From contig LNAC01000001.1 of NCBI GenBank assembly GCA_002007465.1, positions 5,018,415 through 5,082,414 of the forward strand: a stretch of 64,000 nt of DNA. Direction: 5' to 3'. The notes under the pieces were generated by a model that was given only the letters and a program-made list of their open reading frames with translations, searched no databases and was not told where the DNA came from. Positions 1 to 13,129 of the stretch are shown in pieces (positions within the stretch are counted from its first letter, which is position 1; each line of letters begins with the position of its first letter). This DNA comes from Ailurus styani. Lineage: Eukaryota > Chordata > Mammalia > Carnivora > Ailuridae. A program made the translations under genes and the position numbers.

Positions 1-105
1 AGCGGGGAGCCTGCTTCCTCCTCTCTCTCTGCCTGCTTGTGATCTGATCTCTCTCTGTGTCAAATAAATAAATAAAATCTTTTAAGAAAAAAAGAAAGAA
101 AGAAA
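1..105 (+). mobile_element. SINEC (3' part, cut by the window edge)
   Basis: Begins within the AGCGGGGAGCCTGCTTCC body. It continues through the CT-rich tract and the CAAATAAATAAATAAAATC end, followed by an A/GAAA tail. Confidence 0.9.
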
Positions 106-1581
106 GGAGGGAGAGGCGGGTGACCGTCGTCAATCAGAAGTCACCAGACCCCACGCCCCAGTGATACCGCTGGCTCGCGGCCCCCGGAGACCGAGGAAGG
201 GACTTGCCCAGGGTCTCCCATGCCCTTCCCGCCCTGCAGCGGAGGCCTGGCAAAGAGGCAGGAGTGGGTGCGGAGGGAGAGTGGAAAGCCCGCAGGGCAG
301 GCTTCCCACAAGTGAAGGGAAGTCTGCAGGGGATGGAGCCCATCACGTCAGACAGTGACTCCAGACACGTCGTATTCTCCACAGGAGAGCATGGACACAC
401 TGGGAAAATGATCGCTCTTTTCTACAAGTATCTTTCACAAACACAGCACAGCACCTGTATGTTGTAACAACTCACGAGCTCATCGGGACGCCCTGCGTGG
501 AAACGGGTGCCGGGCCCACACATCCCGCCAAAGTGGCTTCGGGGGGACAGGCCCTCAGGAGTCCCTGGCAGGGCGCTCACTAGCCGGGCACCCCAGGAAG
601 GGGCTCCTAGTGGCAGCCACAAAGCTCCACAAGGGGACGTGCCAGACGCCAGGAAAACTTTTTTCAATTAAAAACATATTTTACTTAAAAATGTAAATGA
701 AAATAGTTTTCCCATGATAAAAATAAAAGAACTAATAAAGAACATCATAAGATAAAATTTCTAAGAACTCATGTAATTTTCATACTGAGGGATCCCCTGG
801 GGAAAAAGTCCATTCCCCCCGCCCCTATTTCTTCCCTGGGAGATCCTGTCCTTTTCTAAAAATATAATTTTAGATTAAAAAAATAAACCCATATGTCAGT
901 TCTCAGTGAGTCAGTCCAGGATCTCAGATATTGTATCTGATGATCGGAACACATTGTGCCCCCCTTCTCAGCTCTGAGGACACAGGGTAGGACCAAGAAT
1001 GCCCCCACCCCATGCTTCTGGCTGCTGACGCAAGTCTCCACTCCAGCCCTTGGGTTCCTGTCTCCCAAAAAACCAAACGACTCCTACGACCCCCACTCTC
1101 TCCTTCTCTTTCTCCCTGACTCGCCCACCTCCCCTCCTTCTGCCCCCTCCCTGGAACTCGCCTCATCTCACTCCCACCTACCCCTCAGAGCTCAGAGCCA
1201 GTCCTCCCTGCTTCCACCAAAACTGATCTAAGGATTTTGGTCCATTTGCCACTTTCTGTGGCTCCTTGTCTTACCTGCAATCTCTCATCTGGATGCCCCA
1301 AGATGTCATGATGCACCACCTCATCTGTTACCTATTCTGGGAACCAAACACCTGCTTTCCCCTCCTGCAGACAGAAGGCCACACCATTCTCTATACATTC
1401 CTGATGGCCTCAGGCCAGTATGACGCACGGCTGGCACCAGACGAGCACATGAAACACTAGGAAGTCACAGAATCCAATCCACATTATCTTGCACACATGT
1501 GAAAAGCACAGATATATAAAAACGCGAAACCTGACAATAACATCCACAAAGATTTCACCATCTACAGCAGACCTGGACAAT

Positions 1582-1761
1582 GGGGCGCCTGGGTGGCTCA
1601 GTCGGTTAAGCTCAAGTCATGACCCCAGGGTCCTGGGATAGAGCCCCACATCAGGCTCCCTGCTCACAGACAGTCTGCTTCTCCCTCCGCCCCTCCCCAC
1701 AGCTCATGCTCTCTCACTCTCTCTCTCAGATAAATAAAACCTTTAAAAATAAATAATACAA
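1582..1761 (+). mobile_element. SINEC (CAN-SINE), older subtype
   Basis: Has the tRNA-derived head GGGGCGCCTGGGTGGCTCAG and an A-rich tail. It is flanked by the duplication AGCAGACCTGG(A/G)CAA at about 1,567-1,581 and 1,762-1,776. A short internal deletion follows the head. Confidence 0.93.
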
Positions 1762-1813
1762 AGCAGACCTGGGCAAGCAGTTAAGATTCCTCTCTTGGTA
1801 AGAACTTAATAAG

Positions 1814-2013
1814 GGCACCTGGGTGGCTCAGTGGGTTAAAGCCTCTGCCTTCAGCTCAGGTCATGATCTCAGGGTCCTGGGATTGAGCCCCATATCGGGC
1901 TCCCTGCTCAGCGGGGAGCCGGCTTCCTCCTCTCTCTGCCTGCCTCTCTGCCTACTTGTAATCTCTCTCTCTGTGTCAAATAAAATAAATAAAATCTTTA
2001 AAAAAAAAAAAAA
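1814..2013 (+). mobile_element. SINEC, young subtype
   Basis: Has the head GGCACCTGGGTGGCTCAGTG with the GGGTTAAAGCCTCTGCC variant, a CTACTTGTAATCTCTC region and a poly-A tail. The target duplication GA(A/C)CTTAATAA is visible on both sides. Confidence 0.95.
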
Positions 2014-4939
2014 GACCTTAATAAACATCAGCCAAACTAACTGCACAAATGTCTAAGTGACTACTTTCTTTTTCAAGAAGAAAGTCCTTCTGGCCACTCC
2101 CACAGAAGCATCAGGTCCCTACCCACTGTGAACACACCGGCTTCAGGCACCTGCCTGCCTCCAGAAGGCCAAGAGGAAAGTGCCAGAGCCACTGCAGAAG
2201 TTCTGTGCACCGAGAGAAACAAGCAGGAGAAATCCCAACATGGAAATGAACCAGGAAGAATGAACAAAGGAGCAGGTCCATGGCTAGTGGGCAGAGGGCA
2301 AAGGGGAAGCAGAGGCCAGCCTGGAGATGAGCCGCAGCGTTCGGTGGAGCGGACCCGAGAAGCAGGTGCATCCCCAGGGCAGAAAGAGGACGGGGAAGAA
2401 TGGAAAGGTCCCTGGAAGACTAGAGCGGTAAGGAGAACCGGGGAGACTTCACAGGGGCAGCCTGAACCCCCTGCAAACCGCACCCCCACCCCCAGACCTG
2501 CAGAGTGCCACCAGGAAGGACTCCGCCTTCAGTCTTGAAGTCCAAGGTTTCCACTGAGGTTGACCCCAGGACCCCTGCTCTCTGGTTCCTTGTTTTCCCT
2601 TAATACATCTTTGATGATCATTCTGGTTGAGCTTTTTGGTGTCAGTGGATGTCAGGTGGCTCTCAATTTACCATCATCTCATTGGATATGGATGGGACCC
2701 AACCACCAAGCTTCTGTGTGTCACTAAGGAGGTATTACCTACTCACATGGAAAGATGGTCAGACACAAGATGTGGGGACACAAAGTAGAGAACAACACTT
2801 ACGATGTATTTATCATTGGCTTCTGTCAAAACATTATCTATCATCCATATAGGAATAGAAAGAATTCAGAAATGATCATGACCAAAGGGCTGAGCAGTAG
2901 ATACATGTGTTACTTTACTGTACTTTATTCTTTTTTGTCCCCTGTCTTCGAGGAGTAATCAAAATTAAGAAATGAAAATTTCATTTAAAAATAGTCCTCC
3001 TACAGTTTTTGTTGGCTCAAGATTCTGTGATAGGCAAAGTTTTGATAATGAACCACAAAGGACACTCAGCACCCACCTCAGCTTGCTACCACACATGGCT
3101 GCCCACTGCTCGGAGGGCAGCTCTGGTTGCAGCAGGAAGTCCCTGACACTCGCATACTAGGCATCCCCAAAGGGGAAATGTAATTGTATCACCTGGAACG
3201 AACCTATGCACTGCTGAACCAGCAGTTTGTCGTCATGCTCACTGTACGGACTTGGAAAAACATGGCAGCAGAACGGAGAAGGAGCCAACTGGTAGACCTT
3301 GTAAATCAACAAGGTCACTTCCAGGGGTAACAGATCCACAAAGCTACTCCCCTGAAGAATGCACTGATGAGAACATGTGAGCAGAACTGAGACCTACCAA
3401 GGAACTATCAGGAGAAGACTGGCCTAACAAACAGCAATAGTAATAGTATTTTCTTCTATCTTAATATAAAATGAATCATTTCAAAGGCAAACAATGAAAA
3501 GACTTGGCAAACACCTAATTTCTCAGACACACCAATGGTGCGTCTAATCTTGAGGGGTGACCACACAAAATGTGTAACGTCACAATGACATGAAATGCTA
3601 TGAAAATATCATTTTTAAAATTTAATTACACATTTGTTAGGTTCCACCTAATCAGACGATGAGAACTGTTGTTCTTCCTTAATCATTAAACTAGAGAGAA
3701 GAGAATTTATGCTAAAAAAAAATAGTGTCTCTAGGAATCAATCACTGTATCTAAAGGTTACACAGGCAAGAATAAAACCTACTTTGTTTTAATAAGATAC
3801 ACCTTTTATGGCTTTTTTTCCCCCTTTACCTCTTCCCTAATTCAATGTACCATACTGAATGCATAGGATTTCCCAAGGGAAAAATAATTCTGCTTGAATT
3901 ATAAAAGTGTCACATTCACAGTTCATAGAGAATAATACTGCTCAGCTTCTCATCAAAATTATACTGCCTGGTACAGGATTCTAAATAAAGCCAGTGTAAT
4001 GTACAAACTTATTATCTGACTCAGGATGTCACGGGAAAAGCAGTGGGCTGAGGAATGGGAAACCCTCCCTCCCTGGACCCACTCCACTCCTGCATAAATT
4101 ACTAAAACAGCTCTGGATGTGACTATCCCACCCCCCAGCTCACCAATTCCCCAATGTTCACTATTTGAACACTTTTGAAATTTAGCTTCATGTAAAGTTC
4201 ATGATTTCATCAATACACATACAAAAATACATAAAATTCTGCAGAGTAGCTTGAAGAAAATTTCTAATTATTTGCTATAATGGGGTTGATGATTTTCTAA
4301 GCACATGTAGGATGTAGTCCTTTGTCACACTTGCTTATGTGATAGCACCACCCGACATGTTTATCAATAAATTTCTTCCTGGGCATATTTAAGATCTGGT
4401 CTCTTCTTGGGCCTCAGCTTGGGCTACTTGGCATGCCGGCTGGAACACCAATCCTACATAAAGGCATTAAATACTCTTTTCATCAGCCAGTGGACAGGGC
4501 CAGAGAAGAGTTGCGGGGGCCATTTCACAAAGTCAAAAATTTACACTGGTTTCAGCTACATTTACAAATGTTTCGTGGGCCCTACTCCTTCCTGCTGGCC
4601 CTTCCGGCTCCCTTCTGATGATCTCTGCATCACGAAGCTGCTACTTCTCTTCTCAACTTCCTTGAGTCTGTTCCTGCCAGAAATGGTTCACTCTTTCCAT
4701 CCAGAAGGTTGATGAGGGTTTGTTCTGAGGGTTGTTATGGACCTAAAGAGAGAGGCAGGCCTTCCGTGTCCTCTTGGATTATAAATAATTAGAAAATACA
4801 AACCCCGGACAACTGGTGGCCATTCTGCCCACGAACAACTGAGCCAAGGGAGGAAATCTTCTAATCCCTGGTCACGGTCATGTCTGTCTAATGCCTCGGA
4901 CGCCCCAGCTCCATAAATCAATTATTCTCCTTCCTTCGG

Positions 4940-5250
4940 GACCTAATATGAGTGGGATGTTGGCTATCGGGTTACTGGAGCTTTCCAGTAAGACCTGAAA
5001 TCAACGAGTCCAGGGTTCTGCCGCTGTTCTCGTTCCACTTCGGGCTGATTATTCTGGGTCCTCTGACTCTCCACACAAGCTTCAGAATCAACGTGTCAAT
5101 ATCCGCAAAGATATTTGCTGAGATTCTGACTTGGATGACAATGCATACACAGCTCAGGTAGGGAAGAACTGACATCTTAACAATGTTGAGTCCTTCTATC
5201 CATACCCTGCAGTATCTCCCCATTTGTCTCTTATTAGAGGTTTATGCAAT
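4940..5250 (-). mobile_element. L1 ORF2 fossil
   Basis: The minus-strand frame contains LNIVKMSVLPYL and DIDTLILKLVWRVRGPRI. These match the L1 ORF2 C-terminal region (IDKLILKFIWKxKxPRI), with stops and decay. It is a fragment of an old L1 in sense orientation to DOCK1. Confidence 0.8.
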
Positions 5251-6357
5251 TTGCAATCAAAAGAGGCCTCACTCCACAGAAACTCAAAACACAAAAGTGA
5301 ATTTACAGGACCTACAGCAAATGCATTTATAAATACCATTCCACAAGTGAGTTTCAAGTGAGCACTTAGAGATGCCTCATCTTCAGTTCACTTATGAAGG
5401 TCTTGTTTTAGATTGGCCAGGTGGTTTTTTAGACCATTTTAAACCTCGTTCCTTAGAAATAAATCTCTGTGAAGGGGCTTCACGGGGCAGCTGCAAGTTG
5501 ACAATCCCTGAGAAGAGCCAGTGAACATGGGATGTAAGTGTTTCCATCAACAGCTCAGCTACTAAAATGCAGACTTTTTACATGATTATGCTTTCTGCCC
5601 ATCCCACGGGAGAGCTTTTCCATTATTCCAATGGACACAGCGGCGGCACGGGCCGGATCAGAGAGATGGCATGCATCCAAAGGCTTTGACAGGTAAGAGC
5701 ACCACACAAATACAAGGGATTAGGATTATTTCACGCTCCACAATCCGGCTGGACAAAAGCAGCAGATAAATTCCCTCCAAACCATATGGGAGCCCGGGCT
5801 TGGTATCTCCTTCCACTGCGTTATGCAACCCAGCATCCGCAGCGACAAGCTCTCTATCTGTACAAACGCCAACAGCCAATCGGCCCACATCACCACTAAG
5901 CAGACACCGGACGACGGGTGGAAACAGGTTGGTGTCCAAGGAGAAAAGGAAACGAGAAACTAGTCCTAAAACACAGCAGTACACTCAGAAATGGCAGGTG
6001 GACACACATGAGGAAGACAAGGTGCCCCGGGAAATAAATAAAGACGTATCAGCACCCAGCGGCTGCACGGAGCCAGGTTTCCTACGATGGAGTGAGCAGA
6101 GTAACTCACACAGCAACTCCCAGAAGAAGTTTCTAGCAGGGTCTCAGAAGAAGCCCATGCTCAGAGTCTATACGCTCTACAACCCTCCCCTGCTCCGAGA
6201 GATGTCTCCATCATGCGTGCTTAAGCCAAAGATCTCGTAGGTGATTAGGACACCTCCCTTGGTCTTCCTCACCTCCAATATCAGATCTACCACCACGGCC
6301 AGCAAATTACACTGCACGTCTCCATGGCCTCCTCAAAACTCGAGCCCAGTACCGCAG

Positions 6358-6560
6358 CCCAACGGTTCTCGTCCAGGGGCAATGTTGCCCTCCAAAGTCC
6401 AAGAGATGTTGGCAGGATGCCCGAGATACTGTTGGTTGTCTATGCTCCCAAGTATAGATGTCAGGGATGCTGCTAACCATCCTATACTGCGCAAGACAGC
6501 CTCCAGGACCAACAATTGTTGGCCCCAAAGGTCAACAGTGCTGAGGTGGAGAACTCTGCT
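6358..6560 (+). mobile_element. MER20-like hAT element
   Basis: Starts like CGGTTCTCGTCCAGGGGCAA and passes through GGGATGCTGCTAACCATCCT. It ends GGTCAACAGTGCTGAGGTGG, the order expected of MER20. The family name is from memory. Confidence 0.8.
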
Positions 6561-7120
6561 TGGGCCCCAGTACCATGGTCTCTCACCTGGATTCCATAAC
6601 AGCCTCTCACACCACTGCTTCCTCTCTCGGCTGCTCTAATCCATCCTGCAGACGGCAGCCAGATCTGATCTGACCAAACCCTTCCCAGGGGACGTGAGTG
6701 AGCAGTTTCCAGGGATCCTCACCAGGCCCACAGACTTCTGCCCCATATGCCCAGACCCACCTCCCCCCTCTCTCCCCACAGCCCTGGCCTTCTCGCTGCC
6801 ACTCTAGCCAGCCACAACCACTGATCATCTTGGGATTCTGTGACAGCAACAAATACCTTCCTGTCTGCTGCCTCTACCTGGGACTCCCCCCACTTCGTAC
6901 TTTCTTTAACCAGCTCCTCCTTGGAACCTTCCCTGAACCCCCAAATTATTTCCAATTCCCACCTCCTGACATATGTCATCCTATCCCTTGTCCTTAAAAT
7001 CACTCATTATAATCTAAAATGAGAGGCTTATGTCTATGATTTGCTTAAAATCATGTACTGCCATCTATAAGTATATGCTTATAGGTGTGCTTATCTGGTT
7101 AATTTCTGGCTCATTCTTTC

Positions 7121-7305
7121 TTTTTAATTCATTTGAGAGAGAGAGAGAATGAGAGAATGAGAGACAAGCAGCACAAAGGGTCAGAGAGAGAAGCAGACTC
7201 CCCGCTGAGCAGGGAGCCGCATGCCAGACTCGATCCTGGGACTCCAGGATCATGACCTGAGCCAAAGGCAGTCACTTAACTTACTGAGCTACCCAGGCGT
7301 CCCAA
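7121..7305 (-). mobile_element. SINEC, reverse orientation (sense to DOCK1)
   Basis: The reverse complement starts GGGACGCCTGGGTAGCTCAG. It is flanked by the duplication TTT(C/T)TGGCTCATTCTT at about 7,104 and 7,306. Confidence 0.93.
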
Positions 7306-7425
7306 TTTTTGGCTCATTCTTAAATGCAGTCACCATGAGAACAAAAACCCTGTCTCTGTTATTTGTGCCTAGTGCGTGGCACAGAGAATGAACATATTAT
7401 TAAGTGCATTTTAAAAATATATGAC

Positions 7426-7612
7426 CAGGGTGCATGGGTGGTTCAGTCGCTTAAGCGTCTGCCTTTGGCTCAGGCCATGATCCCAGGGTCCTGGGATCAA
7501 GTCCTGCATCAGGCTCGCTGCTCAGCAGGGAGGCTGCTTCTCTCTCTGCCCCTCTCCTTCCTTGTGCTCTCTCTGTCTCTCTGACAAATAATTTTTTTAA
7601 TGTTTTTAAATG
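7426..7612 (+). mobile_element. SINEC
   Basis: A diverged head (GGTGCATGGGTGGTTCAGTC), then the usual body and a CT-rich tract ending in GACAAATAA plus an A/T-rich tail. Confidence 0.9.
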
Positions 7613-8266
7613 TAAAATAATAAAACACACACACCATACATATGACCAAATAAACGAAGGATGAGGTGCTAGCCATAAAACTATCTGTGAGGCCGGCTCA
7701 TACAGGGACACTGAATAAACCATGACTGATGGAGGAAGGAGGCCTGGACGACTCATGCCCAGTGGCGGAAGGTGGGGGAACCAGAGGCAGAGGGCACACA
7801 TGTGGAAGGGGTGGTGAGGAAGAGACCTCTAGAAGGCCAAGGTCAGAGGCAGAGAGAAGAAATTCACTGGAGTCACAAATTTAAAGGAGCACTTTTTCCT
7901 GAGTGAGCATCATGACCGAGCGCAAGACAGAGGGGATGGCAAGGAAATGCCTGGAATTGTGCAATCCCAAATTAAAGGCTTGTCCTCGGACACAGGTAGG
8001 AACAGGGGGGTGATCAGCATGAAGGAAAGCTGCCGCAGAATTTTTTAAAAAGATAAATGCCAACAACTACTTATCAATGGAATCATTCGTTGCAGGGTTA
8101 AAATGCTAAAAGCAAACTCCTAGTATTCAACAATGGAAAAGTTAATATGATGAAAAATCACTTGATTAACTAAATGAATGCACATCAATTCAGGTGCGTG
8201 TTCTGAATGGGCATTGAGCCACCACAATCATAATTATGACTGCTCACTAATATGGAAAGCGCTTGT

Positions 8267-8467
8267 TGGGACGCCTGGGTGGCTCAGTCAGTTAAGCGGC
8301 TGCCTTCGGCTCAGGTCATGATCCCAGCGTCCTGGGATTGAGTCCTGCATCAGGCTCCTTGCTCAGCGGGGAGCCTGCTTCTCTCTCTGCCTCTGCCTGC
8401 CTCTCTGCCAGCTTGTGCTCTCTCTCTCTCTCTCTCTGACAAATAAATAAAAATCTTCAAAAAAAAA
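8267..8467 (+). mobile_element. SINEC with clear 16-bp target duplication
   Basis: The full-length body is flanked by TA(T/C)GGAAAGCGCTTGT at 8,251-8,266 and 8,468-8,483. Confidence 0.95.
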
Positions 8468-9407
8468 TACGGAAAGCGCTTGTGATATAATGGCAAAGAA
8501 GGAGGGAACCAAATGGCACGTATGTCGGACCCATCACAATATGCATGTCCACAAACCGGAACTGGTGGAAAACCAATACAAGTGGTTTGATGGCTGAAGG
8601 AGGGTGGCAGACAGAAACCATTTCTGCTCCTGTATAATGAGCCCTCGCTACCACCGGGGGTGGGGAGGGGCTCAAGGAGGCAAGTGTATCACACAGGCCG
8701 CTCCTAGGGAGGCAGCAGATTGTGCACTGGGGCCAGAGGAGATTCCAGAAATCCAAAGCCAGGCAAATGCTCCCCGACTATCAGGCTGGCAGCAGCCAGA
8801 AGCACAGTGTCTGATGTGTTCAAATCCCTCGGCCAGACTGTGGAACTCTCTCCAGAGTCTGGAAGCCACAGACCAGAAAGCGGTAAGAGGAAACTGGAAG
8901 CATTCTGAGCTGAAGGTTTACTAAGAGCCAGTCATAAAATATTTTCTTCACCTTTCTGTGGTTTTGTTTTTGCTGCTGCTTCTTTTTGGCATGAGTCATG
9001 ACTAGACCTCCAAGCGTGTCTCTGTCTGTGTTCAGGGAGAATTTGCACCCTCAGAACACTCCAGAACATGAGGCAGAGGAGGGCTGGAAGCCCAGGTGGA
9101 GCCAGCGCTGAAGGGAAACCTGCCCAGCCTCGGACTCCCGTGCTTCCCCTCCTGCTGGCGCTCACACAGCAGCCAGAAGGTTCTGCACACGAGCTCAGCC
9201 CTGGCCACATTCAATTCCAAGTGTCACTCAGGGACCAACACCAGCAGAATTAACATGAAAAATCTTGGGCCCCCTTCTCCAGAACTACTGAGTGAGCCTC
9301 TGCATTCTAACAAGACCTCACACGGAGGTCTGGGCCCCCGGCGCCTGGCGCTGCCCCTCCAGCCCTTCCTCAACCACCGGTAACCCTGCAGAGTCTACAC
9401 TGACTCC

Positions 9408-9660
9408 TACTGGAGGATGAATTGTGTGCCAGAGAAAGATCTGCTCAAATCCTAAACCCTAGCACCTGTGAGAGGGACCTTATTTAGAGTCTCCGCAGGC
9501 AGATTCTAGTTAACACAAGATCATACTAGATTAGGGTAGGCCTCAATTTCAACAGGACTCGTGTCCCTACAAGAAGAGAGACACAAAAATTCAGACACAC
9601 GGGAGACCCCACTGTGAAGAGAGAGACAGAGACGGGAGTAAAGTGTCTACAAGCCAAGGA
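9408..9660 (+). mobile_element. Ancient interspersed repeat, probably LTR-derived
   Basis: Contains GGATGAATTGTGTGCC, ...GGGACCTTATTTAGAG... and TCATACTAGATTAGGGTAGG. This pattern recurs in mammalian genomes. I cannot name the family with certainty. Confidence 0.55.
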
Positions 9661-9717
9661 CCCTCGGCCTCCACAAGGAGCGGAGAGACAGGCACACATC
9701 AGACCCTCAGAGCACTG

Positions 9718-10050
9718 TCTGAATGCTTATGCCCCCCCCACCCCGCCCCAAATTCAACTGTCCAAACTGTACACCCCAGTGTGATGGTGTCAGGAGCTGG
9801 GACCTGCGGGAGGTGGCTAGGGTCAGATGCAGTCATGATGGGGGGCCCGTGAGAGGATTAGTGCCCTAGTAAGGATCGAAAGAGCCTGCTCCCTGCCTCG
9901 GCTCTCCACCGTGTGAGGGAAAACCAGTCTATGATATTCTGTGGTAACAGCCCCAACTGATAAATACAAGCACCCAGAAGGAACAGGAGAGAATAAATTT
10001 GTCTCAAGAGGTCCCGTCTGTGGTATTTTGGTACAGCAGACCCAGGAGGC
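9718..10050 (+). mobile_element. MaLR (MLT1/MST-like) LTR remnant
   Basis: Contains CCCCAGTGTGATGGTGTCAG, GAGGATTAGTGCCCTAGTAA and GAGAATAAATTTGTCTC, in the order of an MLT1/MST LTR. Diverged, with no coding part. Confidence 0.75.
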
Positions 10051-11054
10051 AGACACCACCTCCAGGTTTGGCTTGTCCCCACAGCTGCTGAGTCCTGGCC
10101 CTCCCTCTCCTGTCTGTCTGTGTCAGTGGGAGAACTCTCCGGAAGACCTGGCCTGGCTTCTCTCGAGCTGCACACCCTCAGCGGCTGGGTGTTCTGGTTC
10201 AACAGGACTTCCCCCAAAGCAGACAGCATGACCTGGACGGTCACCATCCAAACCACCCCATCCTCATCCTCATGGGTGACAAGGGACCGGCCAGCAACAT
10301 CCTGACTCACATCTCTGTTACTCTTGGGTTATCAACACAATCCATAGCCATCCCCAAACTCAGAAAAAGAATGAAGAAACGTTTCGTTGTTTGCTGTTAG
10401 TGCACCTTCCTGGCTCAGATGCTACCATCTCTCTAAGCTGCCTCTGGTCCCTCCTCACCCTGGCTGGTTCCCTCAGGACCCAGAATCATCTGGGTGGAAG
10501 GAGCTGAACAGCAGAGCTCTCACCTCCTCTCCAGACACGGCCACGGACCCTGTACCAACAGAGGCCACGGAAGAGGTGGCTTCTGCAGACAGAATGGCTC
10601 TGCAGCCCCACGACCCTGCACCTGAGAGGCTGGGTCCCACGAGGCGGGCAGCAAAGTGCAGTCACAGGGAGAACCCGGGCTGCAGGGAAACCAAGGCCAG
10701 GCAGTGGCACGGAGCACAACAGCGCAGAAGAAGGGGCGCACAGAGCCGTCATCCAGAGGCATGTCCTCACAGCTCTGGTGAGCACTTCCACAGGACCTCA
10801 GAGCACTTGGAACTCTGGCTGCCTCCCAGCAAACCACACGGAACCAGCCAGGGCTGTGCCACCCCGAGAGCCAGCCAGAGAGACTTACTAAAGCTCTGTT
10901 TATGGAGACAAAAACCAGAAACACTCCAAGTTCCCAAACACAGAACACTGGTTCAACCAGTGAGGACGTAACCAGGAGGTCATGTGCAACCTTAAATGTA
11001 TTCTTGAAAAATACTACAGGATACACAGAAATACATATGGGGCAAAAATATATG

Positions 11055-11057
<3 letters not shown>

Positions 11058-11085
<28 letters not shown>
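11058..11085. repeat. (CA)n microsatellite
   Basis: An uninterrupted AC run of 28 bases inside an L1M 3' end. Confidence 0.95.
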
Positions 11086-11089
<4 letters not shown>

Positions 11090-11239
11090 GTACGCATGTA
11101 TGTACTTATCCTACACAGCACATATCCCCAAAGACATGATGACAGTAAGGAGAAAAAGCACGTCATTATAAAGACAGACACACTAACAGGGTAATTAATT
11201 CACCGGAGATGAATGGTAAATGAGTCTTCTTTTTCTTTC

Positions 11240-11436
11240 TTTCTTTCTTTTCTTTTTTTTTAAATTTTAAGAGAGAGACAGAGAGCACAAGCAGGCAGAG
11301 TAGCAGGCAGAGGGAGAGGTAGAAGCAGGCTCCCTGCCCAATAAGGAGCCTGATACGGGGCTCGATCCCAGGACCCTGGGATCACGACCTGAGCCGAAGG
11401 CAGTTGCTTAACCAACTGAGCCACCCAGGCACTCCG
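11240..11436 (-). mobile_element. SINEC inserted in an L1M 3' end
   Basis: The reverse complement carries the SINEC head and body. The flanking duplication GAGTCT(T/C)CTTTTTCTT lies at about 11,222 and 11,437. It interrupts an L1M-like 3' untranslated region. Confidence 0.93.
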
Positions 11437-11517
11437 AGTCTCCTTTTTCTTAATCAACGTTTGGCATTTTCCACTTTTCTAACAAGATCACAATTACATT
11501 TAAAACTGAGGGCAAAG

Positions 11518-11723
11518 GGGCACCTGGGTGGCTCAATCGTTAAGCGTCTGCCTTCGGCTCAGGTCATGGTCCCAGGGTCCTGGGACTGAGTCCTGCACCA
11601 GGCTTCCTGCTCAGCGGGGAGCTTGCTTCTCCCTCTTCCCACTCCCCCTGCTTGCGTTCCCTCTCTCGCTGTGTCTCTGTCAAATAAATAAATAAAATCT
11701 AAAAAAAAAAAACAAAACAAAAA
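11518..11723 (+). mobile_element. SINEC
   Basis: Has the head GGCACCTGGGTGGCTCAATC and a tail of A and CAAAA. The duplication resembling AC(T/C)(G/A)AGGGCAA lies at about 11,504 and 11,724. Confidence 0.93.
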
Positions 11724-12716
11724 AACCAAGGGCAAGGACACAAGAAACTGCTTTGTTTAAGAGAAGGGGAAATTCACATCTTGCAATCTCGCACACAGCA
11801 CTAGAGGNGGGGGGGGGGGGGCTCAGGAGGCAGGAGCAGAGCGGGGAGCAGCCATTTCTGTAAATGAGCCTGGAAGGTCAGGAGTTACCCGGGAGCCTCA
11901 TGTCATCATCTGCAAGGAGAGCCGATGACTTCCGATCCGTATTTGTCATCATCCCTCATACGGCGACACAGCCTTTCTTGAGGACACAAAATTCTGAATT
12001 CCCAAATTTGTGACAGGCAGTGTAGACCCCAGGTGCTAGCTTAGAAATGGACAAAAAGCAACAAAATCTTCTGATAAGGAAAAATTTAAGACAAGCCATA
12101 GGACAAGTGAGTGCCGTTTATTTCAAGTCAGGGTAGTTTTTAAGGGAATGAAACAGTGCTTCTTGGAGGACAAAACTCACCCCAAACAGCACTTACCGCA
12201 ATCATGGTACAACTGAGTCCCGACACAGAGCCTTCCAGAGAAGTCCAGATGGACCGGAACCACGACTGGTGAGAAGAAAGCCCGGACCCAGGGGCAGCCC
12301 GGGGAAGGAAGACAAAACCTCTCGCATCTGTGTGCGAACCTCAGCTTGGGGGCCTCCGATTCAATTACTCCGCCCACTCCGCTCTCCACGAGGGAAGGTC
12401 ACCGAGCCACAGTGGCCCGCGGCTTTATAAGACAATGGGGGACACACAGAAAATGAACTTCATAGTAAACTGAAGGAGAAACAGCAGAAAAAAACCGAAG
12501 AATGATAAAGAGCAGTGTTTTAAAATGTGGGGTAAGATACACTAGCCGTTCAGGAAAAAAATTTAGTGCCTGTCAACGCAATTTGATTTTTTTGTTTTTG
12601 TTTTTGTGAAATACATTAGTTCAGAATAGAATAAAGGATACTAGACTAGAAAATGCCGGAGGGTATCACATGGAATAGAGGTAAGAACCTTTTCGTGAAA
12701 CATCTTTCAGCTTTAT

Positions 12717-12748
12717 ACACACACACACACACACACACATCACACACA
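12717..12748. repeat. (CA)n microsatellite
   Basis: An AC run interrupted once near its end (ATCACACACA). Confidence 0.93.
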
Positions 12749-13129
12749 TACTCCAAGAATCTATTTCTTACTGTGGATCATGGTCAAAGTTTCCCTCTAC
12801 AGAAAGTTCTGGAATTCTCCCCAGACATACCAACAGGCTATGCCTAGGCAGCAGGGTGGTCTTTTCTAGGAATATTCCAACATTTTGGAATTCAGTGAAA
12901 ATAGCAAAGCGTATGTTAACTCTGATCATAAAGCCCCAACCACCCCAAATCCACGACAGGTCAAGAAAGAGAACCACCCGCAGCTAACACAGTGGGACCA
13001 TGACCAAGATCTGGTCCTCCTAGAAGCCTTCGTGACCTGCCCCATCAGACCCCCTTTACTCCCTTCAAACACACCCAATCGGGAGGCATTTGGTCAAAGT
13101 TGTTGTTTGTGTTTGTCCCTTTGTTTGTT

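Larger units (their letters stand above)
10890..11516 (+). mobile_element. L1M 3' end, interrupted by a SINEC and a CA repeat
   Basis: Resembles the older L1M 3' untranslated region (CTCTGTTTATGGAGACAAAA ..., then CATTTTCCACTTTTCTAACA after the SINE). A (CA)n tract lies at 11,058-11,085 and a SINEC at 11,240-11,436. Confidence 0.6.

Noticed and set aside
1582..1761. tRNA-like A and B box sequences in the SINEs
   Set aside because: They belong to tRNA-derived CAN-SINE heads and do not fold as complete tRNA genes.
4972..5223. A possible small gene on the minus strand
   Set aside because: The peptide resembles the C-terminal part of L1 ORF2 (DIDTLILKLVW), so it is a repeat fossil.
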